Positions 24,647 through 32,366 of a stretch of 64,000 nucleotides of DNA are shown piece after piece. The translations under genes and the position numbers were made by a program. The notes beneath the pieces were generated by a model that saw nothing but the letters and a program-made list of their open reading frames with translations, was not told the DNA's origin and did no database searches. Origin of the DNA: Thermoleophilia bacterium (lineage in GTDB: Bacteria > Actinomycetota > Thermoleophilia > Gaiellales > Gaiellaceae); assembly GCA_025928515.1 (NCBI GenBank), contig JAICJI010000004.1:1-64000 (forward strand), written 5' to 3'. Each line of letters begins with the position of its first letter. Position 1 is the first letter of the stretch.

Positions 24647-26725
24647 CTAGCTGGTTCCGGTCGTCTCGCAGCCGCTGTAGTTGTTGACGGCGCCGCGGGC
24701 GCCGATGCACACGTCGATGCCCCCGCTGCCCTGGAGGGTGTTGACCGTTCCCGCCCCGCCACCGGCGACGAGGCAGTCGTCCCCGCTCGACCCGTTGAGG
24801 GTCTGTGAGCCAGTTGCGTTGCGCCCGAGGATCAGGTCGTTCTGCGAGGTCCCGGAGGTAGAGGACGACGTGGCGACGATGAGGTTGGTTGCGCCCGTGC
24901 TCGCGCAAAGCGCCGGTAGGAGCTGCGTGATCGTGCGCGAGACCGTCGAGCGGCCGGCGTACGAGGCAGGCACGAGGTTGCCGGACGTGAACGTTGCGGC
25001 GGAGACGGCCACCGTGAGCGCCATCGCAATCACAAGAGCGGCGACGCCGGTCGCGCGCCGGGGCACGCCCGGGAGCCGGCGTCGCGTGCGGATGGGCGTC
25101 GTGGGCGCCAGCGGTTCCGGGTGGAGCGCGCTCTCGAAGCGGTAGAGGCGTGGCGGATCGTCGACCACGAAGACCGTGCTGTCTCCGGTGGAGTGGCGAA
25201 GAATCGGACGCTCGGCCTGGCGTGCGATGCCCGCGAGCGTCTCGAGGTCGGGGACCGGCGTGACGGCGGTGCCGGAAGGCTGCGGCAGATCCGAGACGTC
25301 GAAGAGGTCGCAGCCGTAGCGATGGGCGACCCGGCGTTCCGGCGACCAGACGTCTCGCCTGCGCCGCACCTGGCCGCCGACCAGCGCCCAGCCACCGGCG
25401 AGCACGAGCAACGCGCCGGCGATCTCGAGAGCCGCGTCGGTGAAGCGCGAGCCGCCGAGGGTGAGCGTGTTTGGCACCCGCTTCGGCAGGGTTCCCTCCT
25501 GCGAAGGGTTGAGAGCCGAGGCGAGGAGCGACGCGGCGCTCGGCGTTGCGAACGTCGCTCCCGGGGGAGTCGCCGGCGCCGAGACGTCGAGCTTGAGCAC
25601 CGCCGGGGTCACCGTGAACGGAAGCGTCGGCGCGAAGGTCTTGGTGACGTGTTTGCCCGCGACCGTCCCGGTGATGTGGACGACCGGCGCAAGCTGGACC
25701 GCGTAGGAGGCGCCGGGCGTTCCTGTGCTTGCCTCGAGATTCGCCAGCGTCTTGGTGAGATCGACGAGGTCGACCCGCGCGTGCACGCCGGAGCGATCGC
25801 CGACGAACGCCTTGGGATCGTCGAGCCGGTAGAGGTGCCGCCAGGTCGAGTTTTGGTCGACCAAGAGCGCGCGCAGGGCGATCGTCCCGCGGACGTCGTG
25901 TGGAAGCCGGGAGCGGAACGCGTACGTGAACGACAAGTCGAGGTGGCGAACGGCCGCGAGGAAGATCGGCGCTCCGGTGTGTACGACGCCCGTCGGGTAG
26001 GCGGTGCTCGACGCGCTCGCGCGGCCCGCGTACGAGAAGCTTCCAGTGCTCTCGTAGCTGGGCATCTGGACGACGCGCGTCGCCGGTCGCACGACCCCGG
26101 TGCCGAATGCCGTCGCGCCGATCAGCAGCGCGATCAGTCCGAGGAGGGAGATGAGCGACCGCCGCGGGCGGCGGAGGCGCTGCACGATCGGGGAGGTCAC
26201 GACGGGCCTCCGCCGGCCGCTGCGCCCTGCGGCGTGCGAGCGCCGGCGGCGGCGGCGCGGGCGGAGCGAGACCGCTCGTCCACCGACGAGAAGCAGGAGT
26301 AGGGTCCCGGCGCCGGCGATGAGCGCAGAATGGCTCGCCTTCCCGATCCAGGTGAGGATCCCGCCGGCCCGCGGGACCCGAAACCACAGCCGGCCGAGCA
26401 GCTCGCTGCGCGTGGCGTAGCCGGCGTCGACGAAGTCGTTGTTGTCCCCCTGGAAGAAGTAGTGGCCGTCCTGGACGACCACGACGCGGTGGAGAACGGC
26501 CCGAGGAAGAACGGGGCTCTCATAGAGGACGACCTGGCCGACCTTGTACGAGCTCGCACGCCGGACGACCGCAAGGTCGCCGGCATGGAACCGCGGCGCC
26601 ATGCTCGTTCCGACGGTTGCGGAGTAGAGCGTGAAGCCGCCGAGTTGCGGGGGCGCGAGGAAGAACCACGCAGCCGCGAGGAGGAGGAATGCGGCTGCGA
26701 GTGGCGGGCGTCCTCCGATCTTCAT
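24647..26725 (-). CDS. SipW-type signal peptidase fused to DUF5305-like region and substrate-like tail
   Basis: A 692-residue multi-part protein. Residues 1-150 form a type I signal peptidase of the ER/SipW class: GTSMAPRFHAGD (Ser41), VLHRVV (His79 instead of Lys) and QGDNND, between two membrane segments. After an Arg-rich linker, residues about 185-480 form a membrane-anchored beta-rich region resembling DUF5305, closed by a helix (IAGALLVLAGGWALVGG). A cytoplasmic stretch follows, then a third helix and ATFTSGNLVPASYAG, which resembles the neighbouring substrate. The last 70 residues are Gly/Asp/Asn-rich with RTX-like GSSGDDCLVAGGG. A free SipW peptidase is about 190 aa, so this is a striking fusion. 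Confidence 0.78.
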   Translation of the reverse strand: MKIGGRPPLAAAFLLLAAAWFFLAPPQLGGFTLYSATVGTSMAPRFHAGDLAVVRRASSYKVGQVVLYESPVLPRAVLHRVVVVQDGHYFFQGDNNDFVDAGYATRSELLGRLWFRVPRAGGILTWIGKASHSALIAGAGTLLLLLVGGRAVSLRPRRRRRRSHAAGRSGRRRPVVTSPIVQRLRRPRRSLISLLGLIALLIGATAFGTGVVRPATRVVQMPSYESTGSFSYAGRASASSTAYPTGVVHTGAPIFLAAVRHLDLSFTYAFRSRLPHDVRGTIALRALLVDQNSTWRHLYRLDDPKAFVGDRSGVHARVDLVDLTKTLANLEASTGTPGASYAVQLAPVVHITGTVAGKHVTKTFAPTLPFTVTPAVLKLDVSAPATPPGATFATPSAASLLASALNPSQEGTLPKRVPNTLTLGGSRFTDAALEIAGALLVLAGGWALVGGQVRRRRDVWSPERRVAHRYGCDLFDVSDLPQPSGTAVTPVPDLETLAGIARQAERPILRHSTGDSTVFVVDDPPRLYRFESALHPEPLAPTTPIRTRRRLPGVPRRATGVAALVIAMALTVAVSAATFTSGNLVPASYAGRSTVSRTITQLLPALCASTGATNLIVATSSSTSGTSQNDLILGRNATGSQTLNGSSGDDCLVAGGGAGTVNTLQGSGGIDVCIGARGAVNNYSGCETTGTS

Positions 26726-26743
26726 CTCGCGCCCCCATCGCGG

Positions 26744-27139
26744 TTACTGAGCCGCGACGACGGTGACCGAGGTCAGCTTGTCGGTCGTCAGCTGCGGCGA
26801 GGTCGTCGCGCAGGTGACGGTCGTGCCAGGGGTATCCGTCGAGCAGGTGTAGTTGTTCGGGCCGCCCGAGGTGAGCGCGGCCTGCACCGTGACTTTTCCG
26901 CTGCCCGTGTTCGGGACGGCCGGGCTGATCGTGAAGCTCAGCGAGTCGACGTTGTTCGGCGCCGTCGAGTTGAGCGAGTAGTGGAGGTTCGTGACCGTGT
27001 AACCGGACACGGTGCCGCTACCCGAGCCTGCATTAGAGGCGGGGACTGTGTTGGCCGCAGTGAAGGCATATGCACCGCCGGCGACCACGGCCGCAACGGC
27101 CGCGACCAGCACGAGCCGCATCGGTGAGAGGAACTTCAT
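26744..27139 (-). CDS. SipW-type secreted substrate (TasA/camelysin-like), 131 aa
   Basis: The ATG at 27139 has AAGGAG nine bases upstream; the ORF track start at 27217 is too long. The signal region LVLVAAVAAVVAGGAYAFTA has the long hydrophobic core and A-x-A-F-T-A-A-N end seen in SipW-cleaved proteins. The mature part is Thr/Ser/Asn-rich and beta-predicted, with two cysteines (NYTCSTDTPGTTVTCATT). It ends 18 bases before the peptidase fusion and is probably its substrate and co-transcribed partner. A surface fibre or matrix protein is inferred. Confidence 0.7.
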   Translation of the reverse strand: MKFLSPMRLVLVAAVAAVVAGGAYAFTAANTVPASNAGSGSGTVSGYTVTNLHYSLNSTAPNNVDSLSFTISPAVPNTGSGKVTVQAALTSGGPNNYTCSTDTPGTTVTCATTSPQLTTDKLTSVTVVAAQ

Positions 27140-27331
27140 CGGAGTTTCTCCTTGATAGGCGTAACGCTTCAAGCACGTTGTCGGTGCGTGCGGGTGGATG
27201 GGCGTCCGAGGCGCCACGGGTCGTCGGTGGGTACTTCCTACGGTCGAGGCTCAACCGAACGGGTGACTCGGGTCGTCCGGCGACTGAAGAGGTTGTGACG
27301 GTCGCCGGGCCTGGCGACGTATAACGGCACG
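27140..27331. promoter_or_regulatory. Divergent intergenic region, secreted substrate / lipoprotein
   Basis: 192 bases with no gene. A GTCGCC-gggcct-GGCGAC inverted repeat lies at 27301-27318, followed by TATAAC at 27320-27325, six bases before the ATG of the lipoprotein. That start has no ribosome binding site, so it is probably leaderless, with the repeat as a possible operator over the promoter. Confidence 0.4.
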
Positions 27332-28216
27332 ATGAGGCGTTTGCTCCTGTTGGGGACTGCGTGCGCTCTCGTCGTCACAGCCTGCGGCGCCGGTGCCTCG
27401 CCGGCGCCGCGGCTGTCCAACGTCGCGGCGCGTGGTGGCCCGAGCCGGCACGCGATCGCCGCTGCGCGGAAGCACGCAGCGGGACGGGAAGCGCAGCTGC
27501 TCCTGCGGCGTGCCGTCCTGCCGCGCGGCGCGCGCCGGATCGAGAGGCCCGCCGTCGTGCGCCAGCGGGACACGGGCATCTCCCTGACCAGCGAACTTGC
27601 GTGGCGCTTCTCCTTCTGGCGCGTGTCGATGCCCCTCGAGTTAGTCTCCGGGTTCGTCAAGGCCCACCCGCCGCATGGTTTCCACTACTACGGCGGCGGA
27701 GGCGTCTACCCATCGCTCGACTTCGACAACGGTGCGGCCGGCTCGAAGAAACGGTTGCTCACGGTCGACCTGGCGCGGCAAGCGGGACGGACGGTCATTC
27801 GAGTCGAGGCGGGAGTCGCCTGGATCTACCCGCGCTCGCCGCGCGAGGTCGTTCCAGCGGGCGTGCGCGAGATCGACATTCGCAACGGGCGCCTGAGGCG
27901 GAGCGTCACGAAACCCGAGAACGTCGCGCGCATCGTCCGCTGGTTCGACGCGCTCAACGTGATCCAGCCTGGTACGACGGGCCTCGAGTGCCCACTCATC
28001 CTCGCTTCGAGGGTCACGTTCGTCTTCCGCTCGGCGGACGGTGCGGAGCTGGCGAGAGCGGTCGCGCCGTCGCGGCCGGCGTCAGCCTGCGGTGCGATCG
28101 AGTTCAGCATCGGCGGCAAACGTCAGACGCCGCTCATCGATGCCACCTGGGGGCGGCGCGCCTTCAGCAACCGCGTCCAGCGCCTCCTGGGCGTTCGGTT
28201 TACGAGACCGCGCTGA
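27332..28216 (+). CDS. Lipoprotein of unknown function (294 aa)
   Basis: The N-terminus MRRLLLLGTACALVVTACGA is a lipoprotein signal with lipobox VTAC. The mature protein is basic in its first third (RHAIAAARKHAAGREAQLLL) and then holds a beta-rich domain (FHYYGGGGVYPSLDFDNGAA, VIRVEAGVAWIYPRSPREVV). Two further cysteines (LECPL, ASACG) could pair. No known catalytic motif is recognised. The 3' end overlaps the convergent glutaredoxin gene by 17 bases. Confidence 0.75.
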   Translation: MRRLLLLGTACALVVTACGAGASPAPRLSNVAARGGPSRHAIAAARKHAAGREAQLLLRRAVLPRGARRIERPAVVRQRDTGISLTSELAWRFSFWRVSMPLELVSGFVKAHPPHGFHYYGGGGVYPSLDFDNGAAGSKKRLLTVDLARQAGRTVIRVEAGVAWIYPRSPREVVPAGVREIDIRNGRLRRSVTKPENVARIVRWFDALNVIQPGTTGLECPLILASRVTFVFRSADGAELARAVAPSRPASACGAIEFSIGGKRQTPLIDATWGRRAFSNRVQRLLGVRFTRPR

Positions 28217-28574
28217 GCACGTCGACGACGCGCTCCGAGGCGCCGTCGGAGTAGCCCGCGCCGAGCTTCTCCTCGAGGAGCCGCTTCAGCTCGCCCGTCT
28301 CCGCGAGCTCCTGCGTGATGTCGGCGCCGCCGACGAGCTCGCCCTTGACGAACACCTGCGGGATCGTCGGCCAGCCGGCGACCCCCGCCAGCTCCTGCCG
28401 GATCGACGGATCCGGGAGGACGTCGACCGCCGTCACCGGCGCGCCTGCGGCCCGCAGCGCCTCGAGCGCCCGGCCCGAGTTGCCGCACATCACGAACTGC
28501 GGCGTGCCTTTCATGAACAACACGACCTGCTCGTTCTCGATCACGTCCTTGATCCGCTCTGCTATCTCGCTCAC
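28200..28574 (-). CDS. grxD: Monothiol glutaredoxin, Grx4/GrxD type
   Basis: A 124-residue CGFS-class glutaredoxin: VVLFMKGTPQFVMCGNSGRA with CGNS at the active site (Phe replaced by Asn), then GWPTIPQVFVKGELVGGADI for glutathione binding. Such proteins carry labile [2Fe-2S] clusters. It overlaps the BolA gene by four bases, the classic Grx4-BolA iron-sulfur pair, so cluster sensing or delivery is likely. Confidence 0.92.
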   Translation of the reverse strand: MSEIAERIKDVIENEQVVLFMKGTPQFVMCGNSGRALEALRAAGAPVTAVDVLPDPSIRQELAGVAGWPTIPQVFVKGELVGGADITQELAETGELKRLLEEKLGAGYSDGASERVVDVLSAVS

Positions 28575-28804
28575 GTCGTCCCCCTCGTCTTGATCCGAAG
28601 CTCGTGGATGGTGCCGTCGCGTAGCGGCTCGGCCAGTGCGTCGTTGACGAGCCGGTGCTGCTCGAGCAGCGGCAGCCCGTCGAAGCGCGGGCTCTCGACC
28701 GTCACGTGGAAGTGGTCGCCGCCGCCCGTGCGGTCCTCGACGCGCAGCTCCGGCGCGTCGGGAAACGCATCGCGGAGCAGAGACTCGAGGCGCTCGACGG
28801 CCAT
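28571..28804 (-). CDS. BolA family protein (77 aa)
   Basis: Short BolA fold: MAVERLESLLRDAFPDAPEL, GDHFHVTVESPRFDGLP, LVNDALAEPLRDGTIHELRI. The His in GDHFHVTV and the C-terminal His (IHELRIKT) are candidate cluster ligands. It is co-translated with the monothiol glutaredoxin, with which BolA proteins form a [2Fe-2S] heterodimer. The ORF track begins upstream, but the ATG at 28804 sits six bases after a TACTCT -10 and suits a leaderless start. Confidence 0.9.
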   Translation of the reverse strand: MAVERLESLLRDAFPDAPELRVEDRTGGGDHFHVTVESPRFDGLPLLEQHRLVNDALAEPLRDGTIHELRIKTRGTT

Positions 28805-28810
28805 GCCCGG

Positions 28811-28816
28811 AGAGTA
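28811..28816 (-). promoter_or_regulatory. Leaderless -10 element for the BolA-glutaredoxin pair
   Basis: TACTCT on the minus strand, six bases before the ATG at 28804. Confidence 0.45.
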
Positions 28817-28832
28817 GCGGCGCGCTGCAGGG

Positions 28833-29447
28833 CTACTGCTCGGCACGCGCGCGCCACTCCTCGCGCGTGTTGACCCGCGGGAACGGCTCGTCGGGCACGG
28901 GCACCCCGAGCGCCTTGCAGAGCGGCTCCCAGCCGTCACGAGCCTGCCAGTCGACAAGACGGTCCGCCGGCGCCTCGCGCCGCACCTGCTCGTTGTGCCG
29001 CTCGTAGAACGCCTGCGCCCGCTCGGCGTCGTCCCAGTCGGGACCGATCTCGCGTGCTGCGAGCTCGTTCACCATCCGGTGCCACTCTTCGTTCTCGGGC
29101 TGCTCGACCGGCTTTCGCAGCACCGGGAAGACGGTCTCGTCGGCGCTCTCCCACCACTTCGCCGCGCTGTCGCGGGTCGACAGCACGATCACGGCGTCCG
29201 GGTTCGCGTCCGCGAGCTCGCGCCAGAACGCCGACGCGGGCCAGTCGACCGCCGCGACGGAATCGGGCGGGAACGAGCGCCAGTCGACCTCGTCCCCTCG
29301 CGTCGCGGCGCGCCACGTCGGCACGTCCTCGAGGTGCTGGAACACCTCGGCCATGTGGTAGCAGCGGCCGCCGAGCAGGCGCTCGAGCGCGTTCTTCAAC
29401 GAGTGCGTCGCGGTGCGTGGTAAGCCGGCGCCGACGACGCGGAGCAT
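28833..29447 (-). CDS. Sulfotransferase-family P-loop protein (204 aa)
   Basis: MLRVVGAGLPRTATHSLKNA is the P-loop-like PAPS-binding start of the Sulfotransfer_4 group, and VIVLSTRDSAAKWWESADET is the conserved R-D-P-like region. Length and motifs fit a cytoplasmic sulfotransferase; the acceptor is unknown. It overlaps cystathionine beta-synthase by one base (TGATG). The 1114-aa ORF in the track joins this real gene to antisense frames of the next two genes. Confidence 0.82.
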   Translation of the reverse strand: MLRVVGAGLPRTATHSLKNALERLLGGRCYHMAEVFQHLEDVPTWRAATRGDEVDWRSFPPDSVAAVDWPASAFWRELADANPDAVIVLSTRDSAAKWWESADETVFPVLRKPVEQPENEEWHRMVNELAAREIGPDWDDAERAQAFYERHNEQVRREAPADRLVDWQARDGWEPLCKALGVPVPDEPFPRVNTREEWRARAEQ

Positions 29448-30838
29448 CAGGAGCCTCGGTGGGCGAGGAACTCGAGCAGGTCTGAGCGCGTGAGGACGCC
29501 GACCGGCTTCCCTTCGCGCGCCACGACGACGGCGCTCATCCCGCCGGTCAGCGTCGCGAAGACCTCGTCGAGCGTGGCCGAGGCCTCGACCGCGGCGAGC
29601 GGCGGCTGCATGGCAGCTGCGACGTCCTCGTGAACGGCGTCGGGATTGCCGAAGACGCGCTCGAGCAGCGCGCGATCCTGCAGCGAGCCGATCACGTCGG
29701 CGAGCGAATCGCACTGGCCGTCGCGCACAACCGGCAGCTGCGAGATGCCGTAGCGCTGCATCGTGTCGATCCCCTCGCCGACCTTCGCGTGCGCGGTGAT
29801 CGTGACGAGCTCCGGCACCTCGCCTCCGTGCTTCGCGACGAGCAGCTCGTCGACGGTCGGCAACGCGGTCTGCCGCTCCACGAAGCCGTGCTCGAGCATC
29901 CAGTTGTCGTCGTAGAACTTCGACATGTAGGAGCGGCCCGAGTCGGGGACGATCGCCAGCACGGTTGCGTCCGCGGCCAGCCGCTCGGCGACGCGGATCG
30001 CCGCCCAGATGGTCGAGCCTGCGGAGCCGCCGGCGAGAATGCCTTCCTCCCGCGCGAGCCGCCGCGCCGTGAGGAACGAGTCGCGGTCCGGGACCCGGAT
30101 CCACTCGTCGACCACATTGAGATCGATCGTGTCGGGCCAGGTGTCCTTGCCGATGCCCTCGACGAGGTACGGGTGAAGCTCGGAGTTGTCGTGGGCTGTG
30201 TAGATCGAGCCCTCGGGATCGACGCCGATGATCTTCACCTCCGGCTTCCGCTCGTGGAACCAGCGCCCGACGCCGGAGATCGTGCCGCCCGTGCCGACGG
30301 AGATGACGAGCGCGTCGAGCTCGCCGCCGGTCTGCTCCCAGATCTCGGGCGCAGTCACGTCGTAGTGCGCCTGCGGGTTCGCCATGTTGGAGTACTGGTC
30401 GGGCTTGAAGCCGCCCGGGATCTCCTCGGCGAGCCGCGACGACACGGAGTAGTACGACTCCGGCGAGTCGTGGTCGACCGCAGTCGGTGTGATCACAACC
30501 TCGGCGCCGTACGCGCGCAGCATCGAGATTTTCTCCTGACTCATCTTGTCGGGCATGACGAAGACGCAGCGGTAGCCCTTGCCCGCCGCGGCAATGGCGA
30601 GGCCGACGCCGGTGTTGCCCGAGGTCGGCTCGACGATCGTCCCGCCCGGCTTGAGCTTCCCCTCGCGCTCGGCCTGCTCGATCATCGCGAGCCCGATCCG
30701 GTCCTTGACCGAGCCGCCGGGGTTGAGGAACTCGAGCTTGGCGAGGATCTGCGCGTGGCCGGCCGGCGAGAGCCTGTCGAGCCTGACGATCGGCGTGCCC
30801 CCGACGAGGTCGAGAACGGTCGGATATTCCCGCGGCAT
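29447..30838 (-). CDS. cbs: Cystathionine beta-synthase
   Basis: A 463-residue fold-type II PLP enzyme. Residues 1-310 carry LEFLNPGGSVKDRIGLAMIE (PLP lysine), EPTSGNTGVGLAIAAAGKG and SVGTGGTISGVGRWF. The last 130 residues form a pair of CBS domains (TMQRYGISQLPVVRDGQCD, MSAVVVAREGKPVGVLTRSD), the regulatory module of CBS enzymes. It makes cystathionine from serine and homocysteine. With the metB-like gene it suggests transsulfuration. A TACGCT hexamer eight bases upstream of the ATG is a possible leaderless promoter. Confidence 0.93.
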   Translation of the reverse strand: MPREYPTVLDLVGGTPIVRLDRLSPAGHAQILAKLEFLNPGGSVKDRIGLAMIEQAEREGKLKPGGTIVEPTSGNTGVGLAIAAAGKGYRCVFVMPDKMSQEKISMLRAYGAEVVITPTAVDHDSPESYYSVSSRLAEEIPGGFKPDQYSNMANPQAHYDVTAPEIWEQTGGELDALVISVGTGGTISGVGRWFHERKPEVKIIGVDPEGSIYTAHDNSELHPYLVEGIGKDTWPDTIDLNVVDEWIRVPDRDSFLTARRLAREEGILAGGSAGSTIWAAIRVAERLAADATVLAIVPDSGRSYMSKFYDDNWMLEHGFVERQTALPTVDELLVAKHGGEVPELVTITAHAKVGEGIDTMQRYGISQLPVVRDGQCDSLADVIGSLQDRALLERVFGNPDAVHEDVAAAMQPPLAAVEASATLDEVFATLTGGMSAVVVAREGKPVGVLTRSDLLEFLAHRGS

Positions 30839-30846
30839 CGGTGCGA

Positions 30847-30852
30847 AGCGTA
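30847..30852 (-). promoter_or_regulatory. Candidate leaderless -10 for cystathionine beta-synthase
   Basis: TACGCT on the minus strand, eight bases before the ATG at 30838; no Shine-Dalgarno is visible. Confidence 0.35.
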
Positions 30853-30883
30853 GAGCAGCAGTCGTCGTCGGAGGAACCCTGCG

Positions 30884-32326
30884 CTACGCCAAGCCCGGCG
30901 AGCTTTGAGCCGCTTCCTCGCTCGGGATCTCGTTCTTGACGAGAACGAGCGCAGCCACGACCGCAGCTGCCGAGATGCCGGCGATGACCCAGAACGCGAG
31001 CGCGTAGCCGCTCGTGAGCGCATCCGGCGGCGAGTGGCCGGTTCGCAGGAGATGCGTCGCGTGCGAGACGGCGACGCTCGTGGCGACGGCCACCCCGATC
31101 GCGCCGCCGACCTGCTGTGACGTGTTCAGCAGGCCCGAGGCCAGCCCAGCCTCGCGCGGGCCGACGCCGGCAAGTGCCGCGATCGAGACGGGAATGAACG
31201 CGAACGCGAGCCCGAAGCCGAACATGAGGTAGCCGCCGAGGAGGTCGTGCACGTACGTCCCGTGCACCGGGATCTGCGCGTACCAGAGCAGGCCGCCCGT
31301 GTTGAGCGCGAGGCCGGCCGCCATGACCGGCTTCGGCCCGATCCTCGTGCTCAGGTATTGCGAGAGGGCGGCCACGAGCACCGTCGTCCCGGCAGTCGCG
31401 AGGAACGTGATGCCGGTCTTCAGCGGGGAGTAGTGGAGGACGTTCTGCACGTAGAGCGTCAGCAGGAAGAAGTCGGCGAAGATCGAGGCGCCGAGCAGCA
31501 GGCCCACGACGTTCGCGCCCGCGAGCGTCCGGATGCGGAAGATCGAGAGCGGCATCAGCGGGTTCGCGACGCGCGTCTCCCAGGTGACGAAGAACGCGAT
31601 GAGGACGGCAGCCGCGACGAGCAGGCCGACGGTCGTCGCGTCGCTCCAGCCGTCGACCGGAGCCTTCGAGATCGCGTAGACGAGCAACGCGAGGCCGCCG
31701 GTGACCGACGACGCACCGACCAGGTCGAAGTTGCGACCGGCGTCCGGAGCGCGGCTTTCGCGCACGATCTTCGGAGCGAGCGCGAGCACGAGCGCACCGA
31801 CGGGGACGTTGACGAAGAAGATCCACTCCCAGCCGGCGTATCTCGTGAGGATCCCGCCGAAGAGCACGCCGGCGGCGGCTCCGCTGCCGCCCATCGCTCC
31901 CCAGATTCCGAGCGCCTTGTTCCGCTCGGCTCCCTCCTGGAAAGTGGTGGTGATGATCGAGAGGGTGGACGGCGACACGATCGCCGCGCCGAGGCCCTGC
32001 ACGGCGCGCGCCGCGACGAGGACTCCGGTCGAGCCCGAGAGGCCGCAGACGAGGGAGGCGAGCGAGAAGAGCGTCAGTCCGACGAGGAACATGCGCTTGC
32101 GGCCGAGGATGTCGCCGGCACGGCCGCCGAGCAGCAGGAAGCCGCCGAAGGTGATCGCGTAGGCGGTGATCACCCACTGCAAGCCGGTCTGCGAGAAGTG
32201 CAGGCTGCGCCCGATCGACGGCAGCGCGACGTTGACGATCGAGACGTCGAGCACCGTCATGAAGAACGCGACGCAGACGAGTGCGAGCGCCTGCCAGCGG
32301 CGCGGATCGGGTTGTGCGGCGTTCAT
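30884..32326 (-). CDS. DHA2-family (EmrB/QacA-type) multidrug exporter
   Basis: A 480-residue MFS protein with 14 predicted helices. Motifs are FMTVLDVSIVNVALPSIGRS (motif D1), FLLLGGRAGDILGRKRMFLV (motif A) and ARAVQGLGAAIVSPSTLSII (motif B/C). This class exports drugs or metabolites with the proton gradient. It starts with an ATG behind GGAGGAG. No regulator gene adjoins it. Confidence 0.93.
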   Translation of the reverse strand: MNAAQPDPRRWQALALVCVAFFMTVLDVSIVNVALPSIGRSLHFSQTGLQWVITAYAITFGGFLLLGGRAGDILGRKRMFLVGLTLFSLASLVCGLSGSTGVLVAARAVQGLGAAIVSPSTLSIITTTFQEGAERNKALGIWGAMGGSGAAAGVLFGGILTRYAGWEWIFFVNVPVGALVLALAPKIVRESRAPDAGRNFDLVGASSVTGGLALLVYAISKAPVDGWSDATTVGLLVAAAVLIAFFVTWETRVANPLMPLSIFRIRTLAGANVVGLLLGASIFADFFLLTLYVQNVLHYSPLKTGITFLATAGTTVLVAALSQYLSTRIGPKPVMAAGLALNTGGLLWYAQIPVHGTYVHDLLGGYLMFGFGLAFAFIPVSIAALAGVGPREAGLASGLLNTSQQVGGAIGVAVATSVAVSHATHLLRTGHSPPDALTSGYALAFWVIAGISAAAVVAALVLVKNEIPSEEAAQSSPGLA

Positions 32327-32366
32327 CGGATCTCCTCCCCTGTTGCCACGGCCATCGTACGAAGAC

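Noticed and set aside
28833-32177. 1114-aa minus-strand ORF
   Set aside because: Only its last 204 residues are a real gene (sulfotransferase). The rest is out-of-frame reading of cbs and the MFS exporter, rich in Arg and Ala.
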